Source: Fulvivirga ulvae
GTDB taxonomy: Bacteria; Bacteroidota; Bacteroidia; Cytophagales; Cyclobacteriaceae
Assembly: GCF_021389975.1 (NCBI RefSeq)
Contig: NZ_CP089981.1
Location: forward strand, 6,163,501 to 6,227,500
DNA length: 64,000 nt
Reading direction: 5' to 3'
Shown here: one piece after another, positions 1-8,530 of the stretch
How positions within the stretch are numbered: position 1 is the first letter of the stretch
Layout: every line of letters starts with the position of its first letter
The notes under the pieces: model-generated
The model's input: only the letters and a program-made list of their open reading frames with translations
What the model was told of the DNA's origin: nothing
Databases searched by the model: none
Position numbers and translations under genes: made by a program

Positions 1-2
1 TC

Positions 3-671
3 AAAGATACCACCAATGCTGTCAATAACTATCAGGCTGTAGTGGACAGTAAGGACAATCTAGTTCGTTCGGTCGCCCAACAACAGCTTGGAGTAATAGC
101 AAACCGCTCCAAAAAATTTAAAGAAGCCCTGGAACATTTCAAGGAAGCTATAAAGGCTGACCCGGCTAATGAAGAAGCCCGGTATAATTACGAGCTTTTG
201 AAAAAGGTGTTGAAAGAGCAGGAGGAACAGAATAAGGACCAGCAGAATAAAGATGAGAAAGATCAGCAGAAGCAGGACCAAAAGAAAGATCAACAGAAGC
301 AGGATCAGCAAAAGCAGGGAGATCAGGAGAAAAAAGATCAGGAGCAACAGAAGGACGAAGAAAAAGAGGGCAAAGGTGACGAAAAAGAGGAACAAGAGCA
401 GCAGGACAAGAAAGATGGAGAGAAGAAAGAAGACGGAAAACCTAAAGAAGAACAAAAACAGAAGCCTGAAGATGGCAAAGAGTCTGAAGAAGAAAACAAG
501 GACAAACAAGATCAGATGAGCTCTGCTGCCGATAAACTTGAAGAAATGAAAATCTCAGAAGAAAAGGCGAAAATGATATTGGAAGCCCTCAAAAACAAGG
601 AGATTCAATACTACCAGCAAAACAAAAGAAAGGCTACCAAACCCAAGGAATCTGATAAACCGGACTGGTAG
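3..671 (+). CDS. BatC-like TPR protein, C-terminal part (5' end outside window)
   Basis: The frame is open to the left edge, so the GTG at 42 is probably internal and the gene starts upstream. Roughly the first 60 visible residues form a TPR-like helical pair (KKFKEALEHFKEAIKADP). A very low-complexity K/Q/D/E stretch of about 100 residues follows, then a conserved tail (KLEEMKISEEKAKMILEALK) ending in a short basic segment and DW. This TPR-charged-linker-tail layout is typical of BatC/BatE-type proteins of the Bacteroides aerotolerance (bat) operon, which act at the cell envelope with BatA/B/D. The other bat genes would lie upstream and cannot be seen. A strong terminator follows, so this is probably the last gene of its operon. 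Confidence 0.75.
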   Translation, partial: KDTTNAVNNYQAVVDSKDNLVRSVAQQQLGVIANRSKKFKEALEHFKEAIKADPANEEARYNYELLKKVLKEQEEQNKDQQNKDEKDQQKQDQKKDQQKQDQQKQGDQEKKDQEQQKDEEKEGKGDEKEEQEQQDKKDGEKKEDGKPKEEQKQKPEDGKESEEENKDKQDQMSSAADKLEEMKISEEKAKMILEALKNKEIQYYQQNKRKATKPKESDKPDW

Positions 672-725
672 AATATTATACAGGAGAGCCCTTTTAAACT
701 AGCCCCTATTTGGTTATTTTTGTTG

Positions 726-753
726 GCCTAACGAAAGTTAGGCTTTTCTTTTT
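726..753 (+). terminator. Rho-independent terminator after batC-like gene
   Basis: A perfect 7-bp stem GCCTAAC/GTTAGGC (726-732 with 737-743) closes a GAAA tetraloop and is followed directly by a T-rich run. It ends the bat-type transcript before the thiolase gene. Confidence 0.9.
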
Positions 754-782
754 AAATCATAAAAACCCCTAAGATTATATTT

Positions 783-1961
783 ATGAAAGATGTGTATATC
801 GTTTCGGCCGTAAGAACTCCCATAGGAAGCTTTGGAGGTAGTCTTTCCAGCCTCACTGCCGTACAGCTAGGCTCAGCTGCCATTAAAGGTGCCTTATCAA
901 AGGCTGGTGTAGATGCTAAAGAAATTAACGAAGTATATTTTGGTAACGTAGTATCAGCAGGACTTGGCCAGGCACCGGCGAGACAAGCCGCTGTTGGCGC
1001 AGGCATCGGCTATAATGTACCCTGTACTACCGTAAATAAAGTGTGTTCTTCAGGCATGAAGGCTGTTATGCTCGGAGCGCAATCGATCATGTTGGGACAA
1101 AATGATGTGGTAATGACTGGTGGTATGGAAAGCATGTCAAATACTCCATACTACTTACCAAATGCCAGATTTGGTTATAAGTATGGGCATGGACAGTTGA
1201 TTGATGGCCTGATGCATGATGGACTTTGGGAAGCTTACAACCAGTTTGCCATGGGAAATTGTGCCGATAATACAGCTAAAGAGATGAACATCTCCAGAGA
1301 AGCTCAGGACGAATATGCCATCAACTCATATAAAAGATCCGCTGCTGCCTGGGAGGCAGGCAAATTCGCTGAAGAAATTGTTGCTGTAGATGTACCCCAA
1401 AGAAAAGGCGATCCCCTGGTAGTAAATGAAGATGAGGAATACAAGAATGTCAGATTTGACAAAATCACCTCGCTAAGACCTGTATTTTCTAAAGACGGTA
1501 CTGTAACTGCTGCCAACGCTTCCACAATTAACGATGGTGCTTCTGCCATCATATTAATGAGTGAAGAAAAAGTTAAGCAATTAGGAGTAAAACCCATTGC
1601 AAAAATTAAAGGATTTGCCGATGCCGCTCAGGATCCGATGTGGTTCACAACGGCACCTTCCCTGGCTATTCCAAAAGCAATGAAGGCTGCCGGAATTGAA
1701 AAAGCCGATGTTGACTTCTATGAAATCAATGAAGCGTTTTCGGCGGTGGCAATAGCAAACAACACCAAGCTGGAGCTTGATCCTGCAAAAGTTAACGTCA
1801 ATGGTGGCGCAGTTGCCCTCGGTCATCCTCTGGGCTGTTCAGGTGCACGGATCATTACTACCCTAAACAGTGTATTGCATCAAAATGACGGCACAATAGG
1901 AGTTGCAGGTATTTGCAACGGAGGTGGAGGGGCCTCTGCCATAGTAATAGAAAAACTCTAA
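783..1961 (+). CDS. Acetyl-CoA C-acyltransferase (thiolase)
   Basis: A 392-residue thiolase, the usual length for the family. It reversibly condenses two acyl-CoA units or cleaves 3-ketoacyl-CoA, in the cytoplasm. All catalytic positions are visible: the nucleophile Cys88 in NKVCSSGMKA, His348 in GHPLGCSGAR and Cys378 in GICNGGGGAS near the C-terminus. The length and motifs fit biosynthetic acetoacetyl-CoA thiolase as well as beta-oxidation thiolase, and substrate length cannot be decided from sequence alone. It is monocistronic, with a terminator on each side. No other fatty-acid genes adjoin it, although a FadD-type ligase lies at 13.5-15.2 kb. Confidence 0.95.
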   Translation: MKDVYIVSAVRTPIGSFGGSLSSLTAVQLGSAAIKGALSKAGVDAKEINEVYFGNVVSAGLGQAPARQAAVGAGIGYNVPCTTVNKVCSSGMKAVMLGAQSIMLGQNDVVMTGGMESMSNTPYYLPNARFGYKYGHGQLIDGLMHDGLWEAYNQFAMGNCADNTAKEMNISREAQDEYAINSYKRSAAAWEAGKFAEEIVAVDVPQRKGDPLVVNEDEEYKNVRFDKITSLRPVFSKDGTVTAANASTINDGASAIILMSEEKVKQLGVKPIAKIKGFADAAQDPMWFTTAPSLAIPKAMKAAGIEKADVDFYEINEAFSAVAIANNTKLELDPAKVNVNGGAVALGHPLGCSGARIITTLNSVLHQNDGTIGVAGICNGGGGASAIVIEKL

Positions 1962-1986
1962 GTTGAAGCCAATATAATTTTAAGAT

Positions 1987-2017
1987 AAGCCTTACGTTAA
2001 AAGCGTAAGGCTTTTTA
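1987..2017 (+). terminator. Rho-independent terminator after thiolase
   Basis: A 10-bp perfect stem AAGCCTTACG/CGTAAGGCTT (1987-1996 with 2004-2013) with a 7-nt loop, followed by a T run. Confidence 0.9.
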
Positions 2018-2110
2018 ATTATATACCTCAGGAACTGATCTGGTAAAATAATTGTCTCCTACCAAAATTAACCGGATTTGTATGACTCTGGCAGGTATTG
2101 TAATAATCAT

Positions 2111-2118
2111 TACTTTTG
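2111..2118 (+). promoter_or_regulatory. Putative -7 box of MORN gene
   Basis: TACTTTTG matches the Bacteroidota -7 consensus TAnnTTTG. It lies only 4 nt before the preferred ATG at 2123, so the transcript would be nearly leaderless. No good -33 TTTG is seen at the right distance, so this is tentative. Confidence 0.35.
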
Positions 2119-2122
2119 TAGT

Positions 2123-3454
2123 ATGAAAAGGTATGTACATTTTATTCTTCTGATTCTTTTCCCGGTTTTAACCCATGCCCAGGAGGAAGTAAGAACCTAT
2201 TATGATCAGGAAGAGGAAATTCTTATGGAGGTTTATTATGTAAGCAAGCATGGTTCCGATGTAATTGAAGGTAAATACCTTAAGTATCACCCCAATTCCG
2301 GCATAGCAGTAGAAGGCTCTTTTAAAAACGGGTATAAAGACGGCATATTTAAAGAGTACTACCCGGGCGGCCAACTACAACGGGTTGTTTCCTATATAAA
2401 CGGTAAAAAAGACGGCCCTGTAAAAGTCTATTCCGAAACTGGTCAGCTAATCCAGATGGGTTACTTCAGCAACAATGAATTGGCCGATAGCCTGCATACC
2501 AACTACAATAATGGAAGCCTCAGAAGTCGGGGATATTTCGTCAATGGCAAACCTGAGGGTATACTTCTCGAGTATTTCCCGGGCGGAAAAATAAAACGTA
2601 AAATTACTTATAAAGACGGCTTTCAAACAGGTATGACCCAGACCTATTATGAGGATGGCACCCTAATGACGGAGGGGAATTATCTCAAAGGTATCCTGAA
2701 TGGATATTATAAGACCTACTTCCCCAATGGTCAGCTGGAAACCGAGTCACAAATGGCCGAAGGAGAGAAAACCGGGACATTCAAAACCTATGACAGGCAA
2801 GGGCACCTGTTGCTCAAAGGAATGTACATGAAGGGACAGCTCCACGGCGAAAATATCGGCTACTATGCCAATGGAAATGTAGAACACCGCTACACCTATA
2901 ATGCTGGCAAAAAAGTAGGCACAGGCTATGCATACTATGCTAATGGCAAGCCTAAAATCATGACCGAGCTGAGCAAAGACCAGACAGAAGAAAAAATTTT
3001 GAAATATGACACCCTCGGCCAGCTGATAAGCGAGGAAAATTATCTTAATGGCAAACCTCATGGAGAATGGAAACACTTCCACAGCAACGGAAAAATAAAA
3101 GTAACCGAGCAATATGACCAGAACAGACTGAACGGCTTAAGAACAACTTACCATGAAAACGGCAATAAAGCATCCGAGCAACTGTTCAAATTTGGAATGA
3201 GGTACGAAACAGGAAAAACTTATTATCCTGATGGCACCCTTGCATCGGAAACGCCCTATCATGCCAATAAGATGCATGGCATATACCGGAGCTATTATGA
3301 AAACGGGCAGCTTAAAGAAGAAGGGGAGTTTGTGACCAACAGAAAGGTAAATGAATGGCAAACATACAATGAAGAAGGTAAACTCATGAAAGTGGAGATA
3401 TATAAAAATAATCAGCTGGTTGATACTAAAACCGCCCCTTTTGATGCAAATTAA
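2123..3454 (+). CDS. Exported MORN/YwqK-like repeat protein
   Basis: A 443-residue protein from the ATG at 2123. An in-frame ATG at 2078 exists, but only the later start puts the signal peptide (MKRYVHFILLILFPVLTHAQ) at the N-terminus. The mature part consists of about 15 repeats of roughly 23 residues with the pattern G-x-YY-x-NG-x-x-x-E/K, such as YYPGGQLQRV and YYENGQLKEEG. This is the MORN_2 repeat seen in proteins annotated as 'YwqK family antitoxin'. In Bacteroidota such proteins are exported repeat proteins of unknown role, and no toxin gene adjoins, so the antitoxin name should not be taken literally. Confidence 0.85.
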   Translation: MKRYVHFILLILFPVLTHAQEEVRTYYDQEEEILMEVYYVSKHGSDVIEGKYLKYHPNSGIAVEGSFKNGYKDGIFKEYYPGGQLQRVVSYINGKKDGPVKVYSETGQLIQMGYFSNNELADSLHTNYNNGSLRSRGYFVNGKPEGILLEYFPGGKIKRKITYKDGFQTGMTQTYYEDGTLMTEGNYLKGILNGYYKTYFPNGQLETESQMAEGEKTGTFKTYDRQGHLLLKGMYMKGQLHGENIGYYANGNVEHRYTYNAGKKVGTGYAYYANGKPKIMTELSKDQTEEKILKYDTLGQLISEENYLNGKPHGEWKHFHSNGKIKVTEQYDQNRLNGLRTTYHENGNKASEQLFKFGMRYETGKTYYPDGTLASETPYHANKMHGIYRSYYENGQLKEEGEFVTNRKVNEWQTYNEEGKLMKVEIYKNNQLVDTKTAPFDAN

Positions 3455-3596
3455 AAGTATCTGCCATAAGGGGTGATGATGCCTGTAAAACCTCTGAGAA
3501 TCAGCAGTGCACCCACCAGACAAACAAGTTGATTACATTTCTCTATATGAGAGCGTAAATAAATCAAATAGTGTTTTTAATATCTGCGTACATACC

Positions 3597-3604
3597 TAAA
3601 TTTG
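3597..3604 (+). promoter_or_regulatory. Putative -7 box of purC
   Basis: TAAATTTG matches TAnnTTTG and lies 10 nt before the purC ATG. A T-rich patch lies about 20 nt upstream, but there is no clean TTTG -33 element. Confidence 0.4.
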
Positions 3605-3614
3605 CTGGCATCCT

Positions 3615-4550
3615 ATGAACGCACTGAAAGAAACAAATTTTAATTTTAAAGGCCAGACTAACTTTTATCGGGGCAAAGTCCGTGATATCTATTATTTTGG
3701 CAATAAAATGGCTATGGTTGCTACTGACAGGATTTCAGCCTTTGATGTAATTCTGCCGCGACCCATCCCTTTCAAGGGACAGGTGTTGAACCAGATAGCA
3801 ACTAAAAACCTCGAAGCAACAAAAAACATCTGCCCCAACTGGCTGGCCCACACACCTGACCCGAATGTAGCCATAGGTATAACCTGCGAAACATTTCCTG
3901 TAGAAATGGTGATAAGAGGATACCTTGCAGGCCATGCGTGGAGAGAGTACCGGGATGGGAAAAGGTCAGTCTGCGGTGTAAGGTTACCCGAGGGGTTAAA
4001 AGAAAATGACAAACTTCCTGAACCTATTATTACCCCTACGACCAAAGCACATGAAGGACATGACGAAGATATTTCGAGGGAAGATATAATAACCAAAGGA
4101 CTGGTGTCAGAAAAAGAATACGAACAACTGGAAGATTATACAAGGAAGCTTTTCCAAAAAGGTAGTGAAATGGCAAAAGAGAGAGGGTTGATCCTTGTAG
4201 ATACCAAGTATGAGTTCGGAAAGCTCAATGATACCATATACCTTATCGATGAAATTCATACACCGGACTCATCAAGATATTTTTACGCTGAGGGATATGA
4301 AGAGCGACAGAAAAACGGTGAGGCTCAGAAACAACTTTCCAAAGAATTCGTTAGACAATGGTTAATATCACAGGGTTTTCAGGGGAAGGATGGTCAAAAG
4401 ATACCTGAAATGACCGACGAGGTTGTAAATTCAATTTCTGATAGGTATCTTGAACTCTTCGAGAAATTTACCGGCGAGCCTTTTCAGAAGCAAGACTACG
4501 CCCGGGTGAACGATAGGATTGAAAACAGCATTATAGAAGCAATCAATTAG
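3615..4550 (+). CDS. purC: Phosphoribosylaminoimidazole-succinocarboxamide synthase
   Basis: A 311-residue SAICAR synthetase. It joins CAIR and aspartate using ATP in step 8 of de novo purine synthesis, in the cytoplasm. Family motifs are clear: FYRGKVRDIYYFGN at the N-terminus (GKxRDxY nucleotide-binding segment), ATDRISAFDVILP, EMVIRGYLAGHAWREY, and LVDTKYEFG with DEIHTPDSSRYF later. The length fits the longer eukaryote-like/Bacteroidota form of about 300 residues. No other pur gene adjoins. A STAS protein follows 38 nt downstream. Confidence 0.97.
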   Translation: MNALKETNFNFKGQTNFYRGKVRDIYYFGNKMAMVATDRISAFDVILPRPIPFKGQVLNQIATKNLEATKNICPNWLAHTPDPNVAIGITCETFPVEMVIRGYLAGHAWREYRDGKRSVCGVRLPEGLKENDKLPEPIITPTTKAHEGHDEDISREDIITKGLVSEKEYEQLEDYTRKLFQKGSEMAKERGLILVDTKYEFGKLNDTIYLIDEIHTPDSSRYFYAEGYEERQKNGEAQKQLSKEFVRQWLISQGFQGKDGQKIPEMTDEVVNSISDRYLELFEKFTGEPFQKQDYARVNDRIENSIIEAIN

Positions 4551-4588
4551 TCTGCGGGTGAATATCAGCCGCCTTAAAACAAATAAAA

Positions 4589-4972
4589 ATGAAATACACT
4601 ATAGATAAACAAGAGAAATATTGTCTTTTAAAACTTCATGAAGAGAAGTTGGATTCCAATATTGCCCCCAATCTGAAATCAGAGCTGATAACTATTCATG
4701 CTGAAGGCGCCAAGAACATTATTCTGGATCTTTCCGGTGTTAAGTATACGGACTCTTCCGGGTTGAGCGCTTTGCTCGTAGGAAATAGGGTTATCCAGGA
4801 GAATGGCGGTATTTTCGTTCTTTCAGGACTTTCAGAGCATACTATGAAACTGATAAAAATATCTCAATTAGACAGTGTGTTAAATATTCTCCCTACTGTA
4901 GAAGAGGCCATAGATGCTGTATTCATGAATGAGCTGGAGAATGATCTGAAACAGGGCGAGGATGAGAATTGA
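4589..4972 (+). CDS. STAS-domain protein (anti-sigma factor antagonist type)
   Basis: A 127-residue single STAS domain. The SpoIIAA-type phosphorylation motif is present (TDSSGL, probable phospho-Ser57) after the conserved beta strand IILDLSGVKY. Proteins of this kind bind or release anti-sigma factors or RsbW-like kinases according to phosphorylation state. No cognate kinase or phosphatase gene is nearby. It ends 15 nt before the RNase Z start, and in Bacteroidota this gene commonly sits next to rnz, so the two are probably co-transcribed. Confidence 0.85.
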   Translation: MKYTIDKQEKYCLLKLHEEKLDSNIAPNLKSELITIHAEGAKNIILDLSGVKYTDSSGLSALLVGNRVIQENGGIFVLSGLSEHTMKLIKISQLDSVLNILPTVEEAIDAVFMNELENDLKQGEDEN

Positions 4973-4987
4973 GTAGGGTAGAAAAAC

Positions 4988-5908
4988 TTGTCATTTCAAT
5001 TAAAAATACTTGGATCAAATTCGGCAATGCCTGCTTATGGCAGGCACCATTCAGCCCAATTGCTTAATGTGCAGAACCACTATTTTCTAATAGACTGCGG
5101 TGAGGCTACACAAATGCAACTCTCCAGGTATAAGTGCAAAACCCTGAGAATAAGCCATATATTTATCAGCCATCTCCACGGAGACCATTACCTCGGTTTA
5201 ATGGGGCTGATCTTCACCATGCATCTGCTCAGAAGAAAGAGTGATCTTTACATATATGGTCAGAAGGGTTTACGAGACATTATAACTACACAGCTCAAAT
5301 ATTCAGATACTGTACTTAATTACAATATTCGGTTTAAAGAACTTGTCCCTCACCAACCGGAGCTACTCTTTGAAGACAACTCAGTTGAGGTAAGTAGTTT
5401 TCCACTTTTTCACAGGGTCCCCTGCTGCGGATTCCTTTTCAAGGAAAAACCAAAACCTATGAGGCTCAATAAGGAAAAACTACCTCAAAAAATCTCCCTG
5501 GCCCATATTGCATTGCTAAAAAAGGGGGAAGATATTTATGACGACGAGGGAAACCTGATTTACAGGAATGCAGACCTTACACTACCTCCAAGAAAGTCAA
5601 GGTCATATGCTTATTGCTCCGACACCAAATATGAAGAGTCGATTATCCCGAATATTGCAGGAGTCGATTTATTATACCATGAGGCCACATTTCTAAATGC
5701 TAAAGAGATGTGGGCTACCCAGACTTTTCACTCAACAACAACCCAGGCCGCCGAAATTGCAAAAAAGGCAAATGTCGGGCAACTGCTTATTGGACATTAC
5801 TCCGCAAGATATAACGACCTTACACCTTTTCTGACAGAAGCCAGGGCCGTTTTCGAAAATACTCAACTTGCCACCGAAGGAGAAGCTATTGACATACCGG
5901 ATTTATGA
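4988..5908 (+). CDS. rnz: Ribonuclease Z
   Basis: A 306-residue tRNA 3'-processing endonuclease (tRNase Z, metallo-beta-lactamase fold). The start is a TTG at 4988. The next in-frame ATG would remove the conserved LGSNSAMP strand that opens the fold, so TTG is preferred. The metal-binding motif HLHGDH gives His62, His64, Asp66 and His67, and further ligands lie in the CSDTKY and HSTTTQAAEIA regions. It removes 3' trailers so that CCA can be added, which is relevant here because the tRNA-like gene at 15.4 kb lacks an encoded CCA. The stop codon overlaps the ATG of the next gene (ATGA). Confidence 0.95.
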   Translation: MSFQLKILGSNSAMPAYGRHHSAQLLNVQNHYFLIDCGEATQMQLSRYKCKTLRISHIFISHLHGDHYLGLMGLIFTMHLLRRKSDLYIYGQKGLRDIITTQLKYSDTVLNYNIRFKELVPHQPELLFEDNSVEVSSFPLFHRVPCCGFLFKEKPKPMRLNKEKLPQKISLAHIALLKKGEDIYDDEGNLIYRNADLTLPPRKSRSYAYCSDTKYEESIIPNIAGVDLLYHEATFLNAKEMWATQTFHSTTTQAAEIAKKANVGQLLIGHYSARYNDLTPFLTEARAVFENTQLATEGEAIDIPDL

Positions 5909-6708
5909 AGCATATTATTGATAAAAAGACTAATCTATTCATAATTCTCAGTGGCATATTTCTAACCAATGCCATATTAGCCGAGCTGGTAGGTATCAAA
6001 ATATTCTCACTCGAAAGCACATTTGGGTTTAATCCTGCTCAAATCAACCTTTTCGGAGGCTGGACATTAGATTTTAACCTGACGGCTGGTGTGGTATTAT
6101 GGCCTGTAGTATTTGTTACGACAGATATTATCAATGAATACTTTGGTAAAGAAGGTGTAAAAAAGATCAGCTACCTCACCGTGATTTTTATATCGTATGC
6201 TTTTCTGATTATTGCTGCTGTGAGCTGGCTGACACCGGCAGATTTCTGGCTGGAGATCAATAGTAAGGACGAAGCCGGCAATGCCTTCAATATGAATTAT
6301 GCCTTTGACAAAGTCTTTATACAAGGAGCAAGAATCATTGTCGGTTCGCTGGTAGCCTTTCTGATTGGCCAGCTGCTAGACGTTTTCGTATTTCACAAAC
6401 TTAGGATAATCACAGGAAGTAAAATGCTCTGGCTTCGTGCGACCGGCTCCACTTTGGTTTCACAGCTGATTGATAGCTTTGTTGTGCTCCTGATTGCTTT
6501 TTATTTACTTGCACCGGCAGATGCCAAGTGGTCATTTTCACAGGTTATGTCAGTGGGCATTATCAATTACATCTACAAATTTGGTATTGCCATTATCATG
6601 ACCCCTACCCTCTATATTGCCCATCACTTTATAGATAAATACCTGGGACAGCAGCGCGCAGAAGAAATGATGGAAGATGCGGCCAGTAAAAGTAGCTCCT
6701 TCTTTTAA
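5905..6708 (+). CDS. Queuosine precursor transporter, YhhQ family
   Basis: A 267-residue integral membrane protein with about six or seven hydrophobic segments, matching the YhhQ/QueT-like family (vitamin-uptake-like, Pfam Vut_1) that imports queuosine precursors such as preQ0/preQ1. Typical family segments are seen: FLTNAILAELVGIKIF at the N-terminus, VFVTTDIINEYFGKEGVKK, and STLVSQLIDSFVVLLIAFYL. The start overlaps the rnz stop by 4 nt, so it is translationally coupled to a tRNA-maturation gene. The stop codon overlaps that of the convergent gene on the minus strand. Confidence 0.9.
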   Translation: MKHIIDKKTNLFIILSGIFLTNAILAELVGIKIFSLESTFGFNPAQINLFGGWTLDFNLTAGVVLWPVVFVTTDIINEYFGKEGVKKISYLTVIFISYAFLIIAAVSWLTPADFWLEINSKDEAGNAFNMNYAFDKVFIQGARIIVGSLVAFLIGQLLDVFVFHKLRIITGSKMLWLRATGSTLVSQLIDSFVVLLIAFYLLAPADAKWSFSQVMSVGIINYIYKFGIAIIMTPTLYIAHHFIDKYLGQQRAEEMMEDAASKSSSFF

Positions 6709-8198
6709 CCTGCCTTTTTCTTTTTAAGCTCTTCAACTTTATCTTCAACGTCCGCTTCAATTCCTGTTTCACAAGGATAGTCGAACAGGCACCTGTCTTT
6801 AATGGCGCTTACTACCTTTCTCGGTACCATCTTCTCCCACCCCTCTTTACCTGATTTGATCATAGCCAGCACGTTATCAGAAATAATATGCAGGTTATCA
6901 ACGTTGGCACCTTTTATATTAACCAGCTTATTGTTATCAATCAAATACTGATATAAACCGTGCAAATTTGCCGGCAGCTCAAAATTATCAAGAGTGTAAA
7001 GCCCTTCCCCTCCTATTTTGTGAGAAGGATAGACATATAACGTTACATTATTGCCAAACAGCGTACCAAAGGCTTCCAGCACACCACCCCGGAGGTTAGT
7101 ATAATACTTCTCTTCAAAGACACGTTGCAGGTTATAAATACCGAGAATAATACCGATTTTCCTTCCCCTGGTGATTCCTGAGAGGTAATCTACCAATTTA
7201 TAATACTCAGGATAGTTGGAGATCATAACATTTTGCCCCAGCGAACAAATAATATCCACCCTGTTTAAAAAATCCTTTTCATCTATCTCTCCTTCAGTTC
7301 GCAAGTCATGAAGGGTAAGCTCGGTAAGTACTACAATTTTACTTTTGTCTACATCGGTTTCGTTCTTAAAGTGCCTCCTGGCAGTCAGCAGCATATCCAC
7401 ATTAACGTGTGTTACCGGTCTGAAGCGCCCACGAAGTACCAAAACATTCTTTTTATAAAGAGCTTCAGACGGCTGCATAACATTGCCATCCGGGCCAAAC
7501 ATAGCAGCACTGGTCATACCACTTTTTACGAGTTTTAGACTCATCAGCCTGTTATCCACATGTTTAAAATCAGGCCCGTAGATCCTGAACATGTCAATTT
7601 CAATTCTCCCCGGAGTGAGCCCATCGATGAGTGAATCCAACAATTCCTCAGGGTCTTGAATGAAAAAACAGCCAAAAATGAGATTAACACCTATTATACC
7701 CAGTGCCTGCTGCTGTAGCACCGCATCATTATCATGCATCTTGACATGAATTATACACTCATTATAAGCCGACCCCGGAGTACACTGAAAACGCAGGCCA
7801 ATCCAACCGTGTGGCTGATTGGTACGTTCGTAGTTTAAAGCCTCCACTGTATTGGCAAAAGCAAAAAACTGAGTGTTTGGTGCTCTGTGAGGTAATCGTT
7901 CTATAAGAAGATCATACTCATGCTCAAGCATTTTCATTAGCCTGGGTTCACAGACATACCGCTCACACATACCATAAATAGCATCACTAAAGCTCATATC
8001 ATAAGCAGACATAGTCTTGGCTATAGTGCCTGAAGCCCCTCCCGCCTTAAAAAAATTAGCGGCGACATCCTGCCCCGCTCCTATCTCAGCAAATGACCCG
8101 TAAATATGCCTGCTCAGGTTAATTTGAAGCGCTTTTTCCTTAGTGGTCAGTTGTCTTAGTGAATCCATCTTATCTCTAAATTCTGGTCTCAGAGCCAA
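6705..8198 (-). CDS. Conserved ~490-aa protein of unknown function
   Basis: A 497-residue protein starting MALRPEFRDKMDSLRQLTTK with a TTG start codon. An ATG ten codons later is possible, but the family's conserved N-terminus begins at MALRPEF. I recognise it as a family widespread in Bacteroidota and some proteobacteria, often named 'TonB-dependent receptor' or a nucleotidyltransferase in databases. Neither name is supported here, since there is no signal peptide, plug, barrel or HxGH motif. The protein looks soluble and cytoplasmic, with strongly conserved stretches such as FAEIGAGQDVA, AGGASGTIAKTMSAYDM and ERYVCEPRLMKML. Its function is unknown. The C-terminus is a short K-rich tail. It is monocistronic. 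Confidence 0.85.
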   Translation of the reverse strand: MALRPEFRDKMDSLRQLTTKEKALQINLSRHIYGSFAEIGAGQDVAANFFKAGGASGTIAKTMSAYDMSFSDAIYGMCERYVCEPRLMKMLEHEYDLLIERLPHRAPNTQFFAFANTVEALNYERTNQPHGWIGLRFQCTPGSAYNECIIHVKMHDNDAVLQQQALGIIGVNLIFGCFFIQDPEELLDSLIDGLTPGRIEIDMFRIYGPDFKHVDNRLMSLKLVKSGMTSAAMFGPDGNVMQPSEALYKKNVLVLRGRFRPVTHVNVDMLLTARRHFKNETDVDKSKIVVLTELTLHDLRTEGEIDEKDFLNRVDIICSLGQNVMISNYPEYYKLVDYLSGITRGRKIGIILGIYNLQRVFEEKYYTNLRGGVLEAFGTLFGNNVTLYVYPSHKIGGEGLYTLDNFELPANLHGLYQYLIDNNKLVNIKGANVDNLHIISDNVLAMIKSGKEGWEKMVPRKVVSAIKDRCLFDYPCETGIEADVEDKVEELKKKKAG

Positions 8199-8530
8199 AG
8201 TTATATTTTATAAACGAAAGAATGCTACCTATTTATATAATATACAATATCAAGGTGCTATGTGTTCTAAATATTAGATGAAGCTTTCATTTAAAGTCAC
8301 CCAAAATCAGGCAGATTAATTTTACTCCCGTAATGTAGAGTTTACATTATTACTGAGTGCCTAAAACGTTTGCAATCATATAGCACAAAATATATTCAAT
8401 AAAGAATCACCGAATGAATTGATCAAATCAAATATTTTGGTACCGCATATCAAGAAATACATCCCACTCCCAATTTTTCTTTTGAATAATCAGAAATTGT
8501 CCATATTTTCAGCCCTCAAAATTAAAAATT
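8199..8530. other. 332-bp divergent intergenic region
   Basis: AT-rich spacer between the divergent 497-aa gene and the symporter, so it must hold both promoters. The only clear structure is a 7-bp inverted repeat TAATGTA/TACATTA (8331-8337 with 8343-8349), a possible operator. No ORF of interest and no RNA gene is seen. Confidence 0.6.

Noticed and set aside
60..519. Alternative frames over the BatC-like low-complexity region
   Set aside because: These are leucine/phenylalanine- or arginine-rich shadows of the K/Q/D/E-rich repeat.
2123..3454. Toxin-antitoxin role for the YwqK-like MORN protein
   Set aside because: No toxin partner adjacent, and the protein is exported.
6705..8198. TonB-dependent receptor name for the 497-aa protein
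   Set aside because: No signal peptide, plug or barrel-like strands. The sequence looks cytoplasmic.
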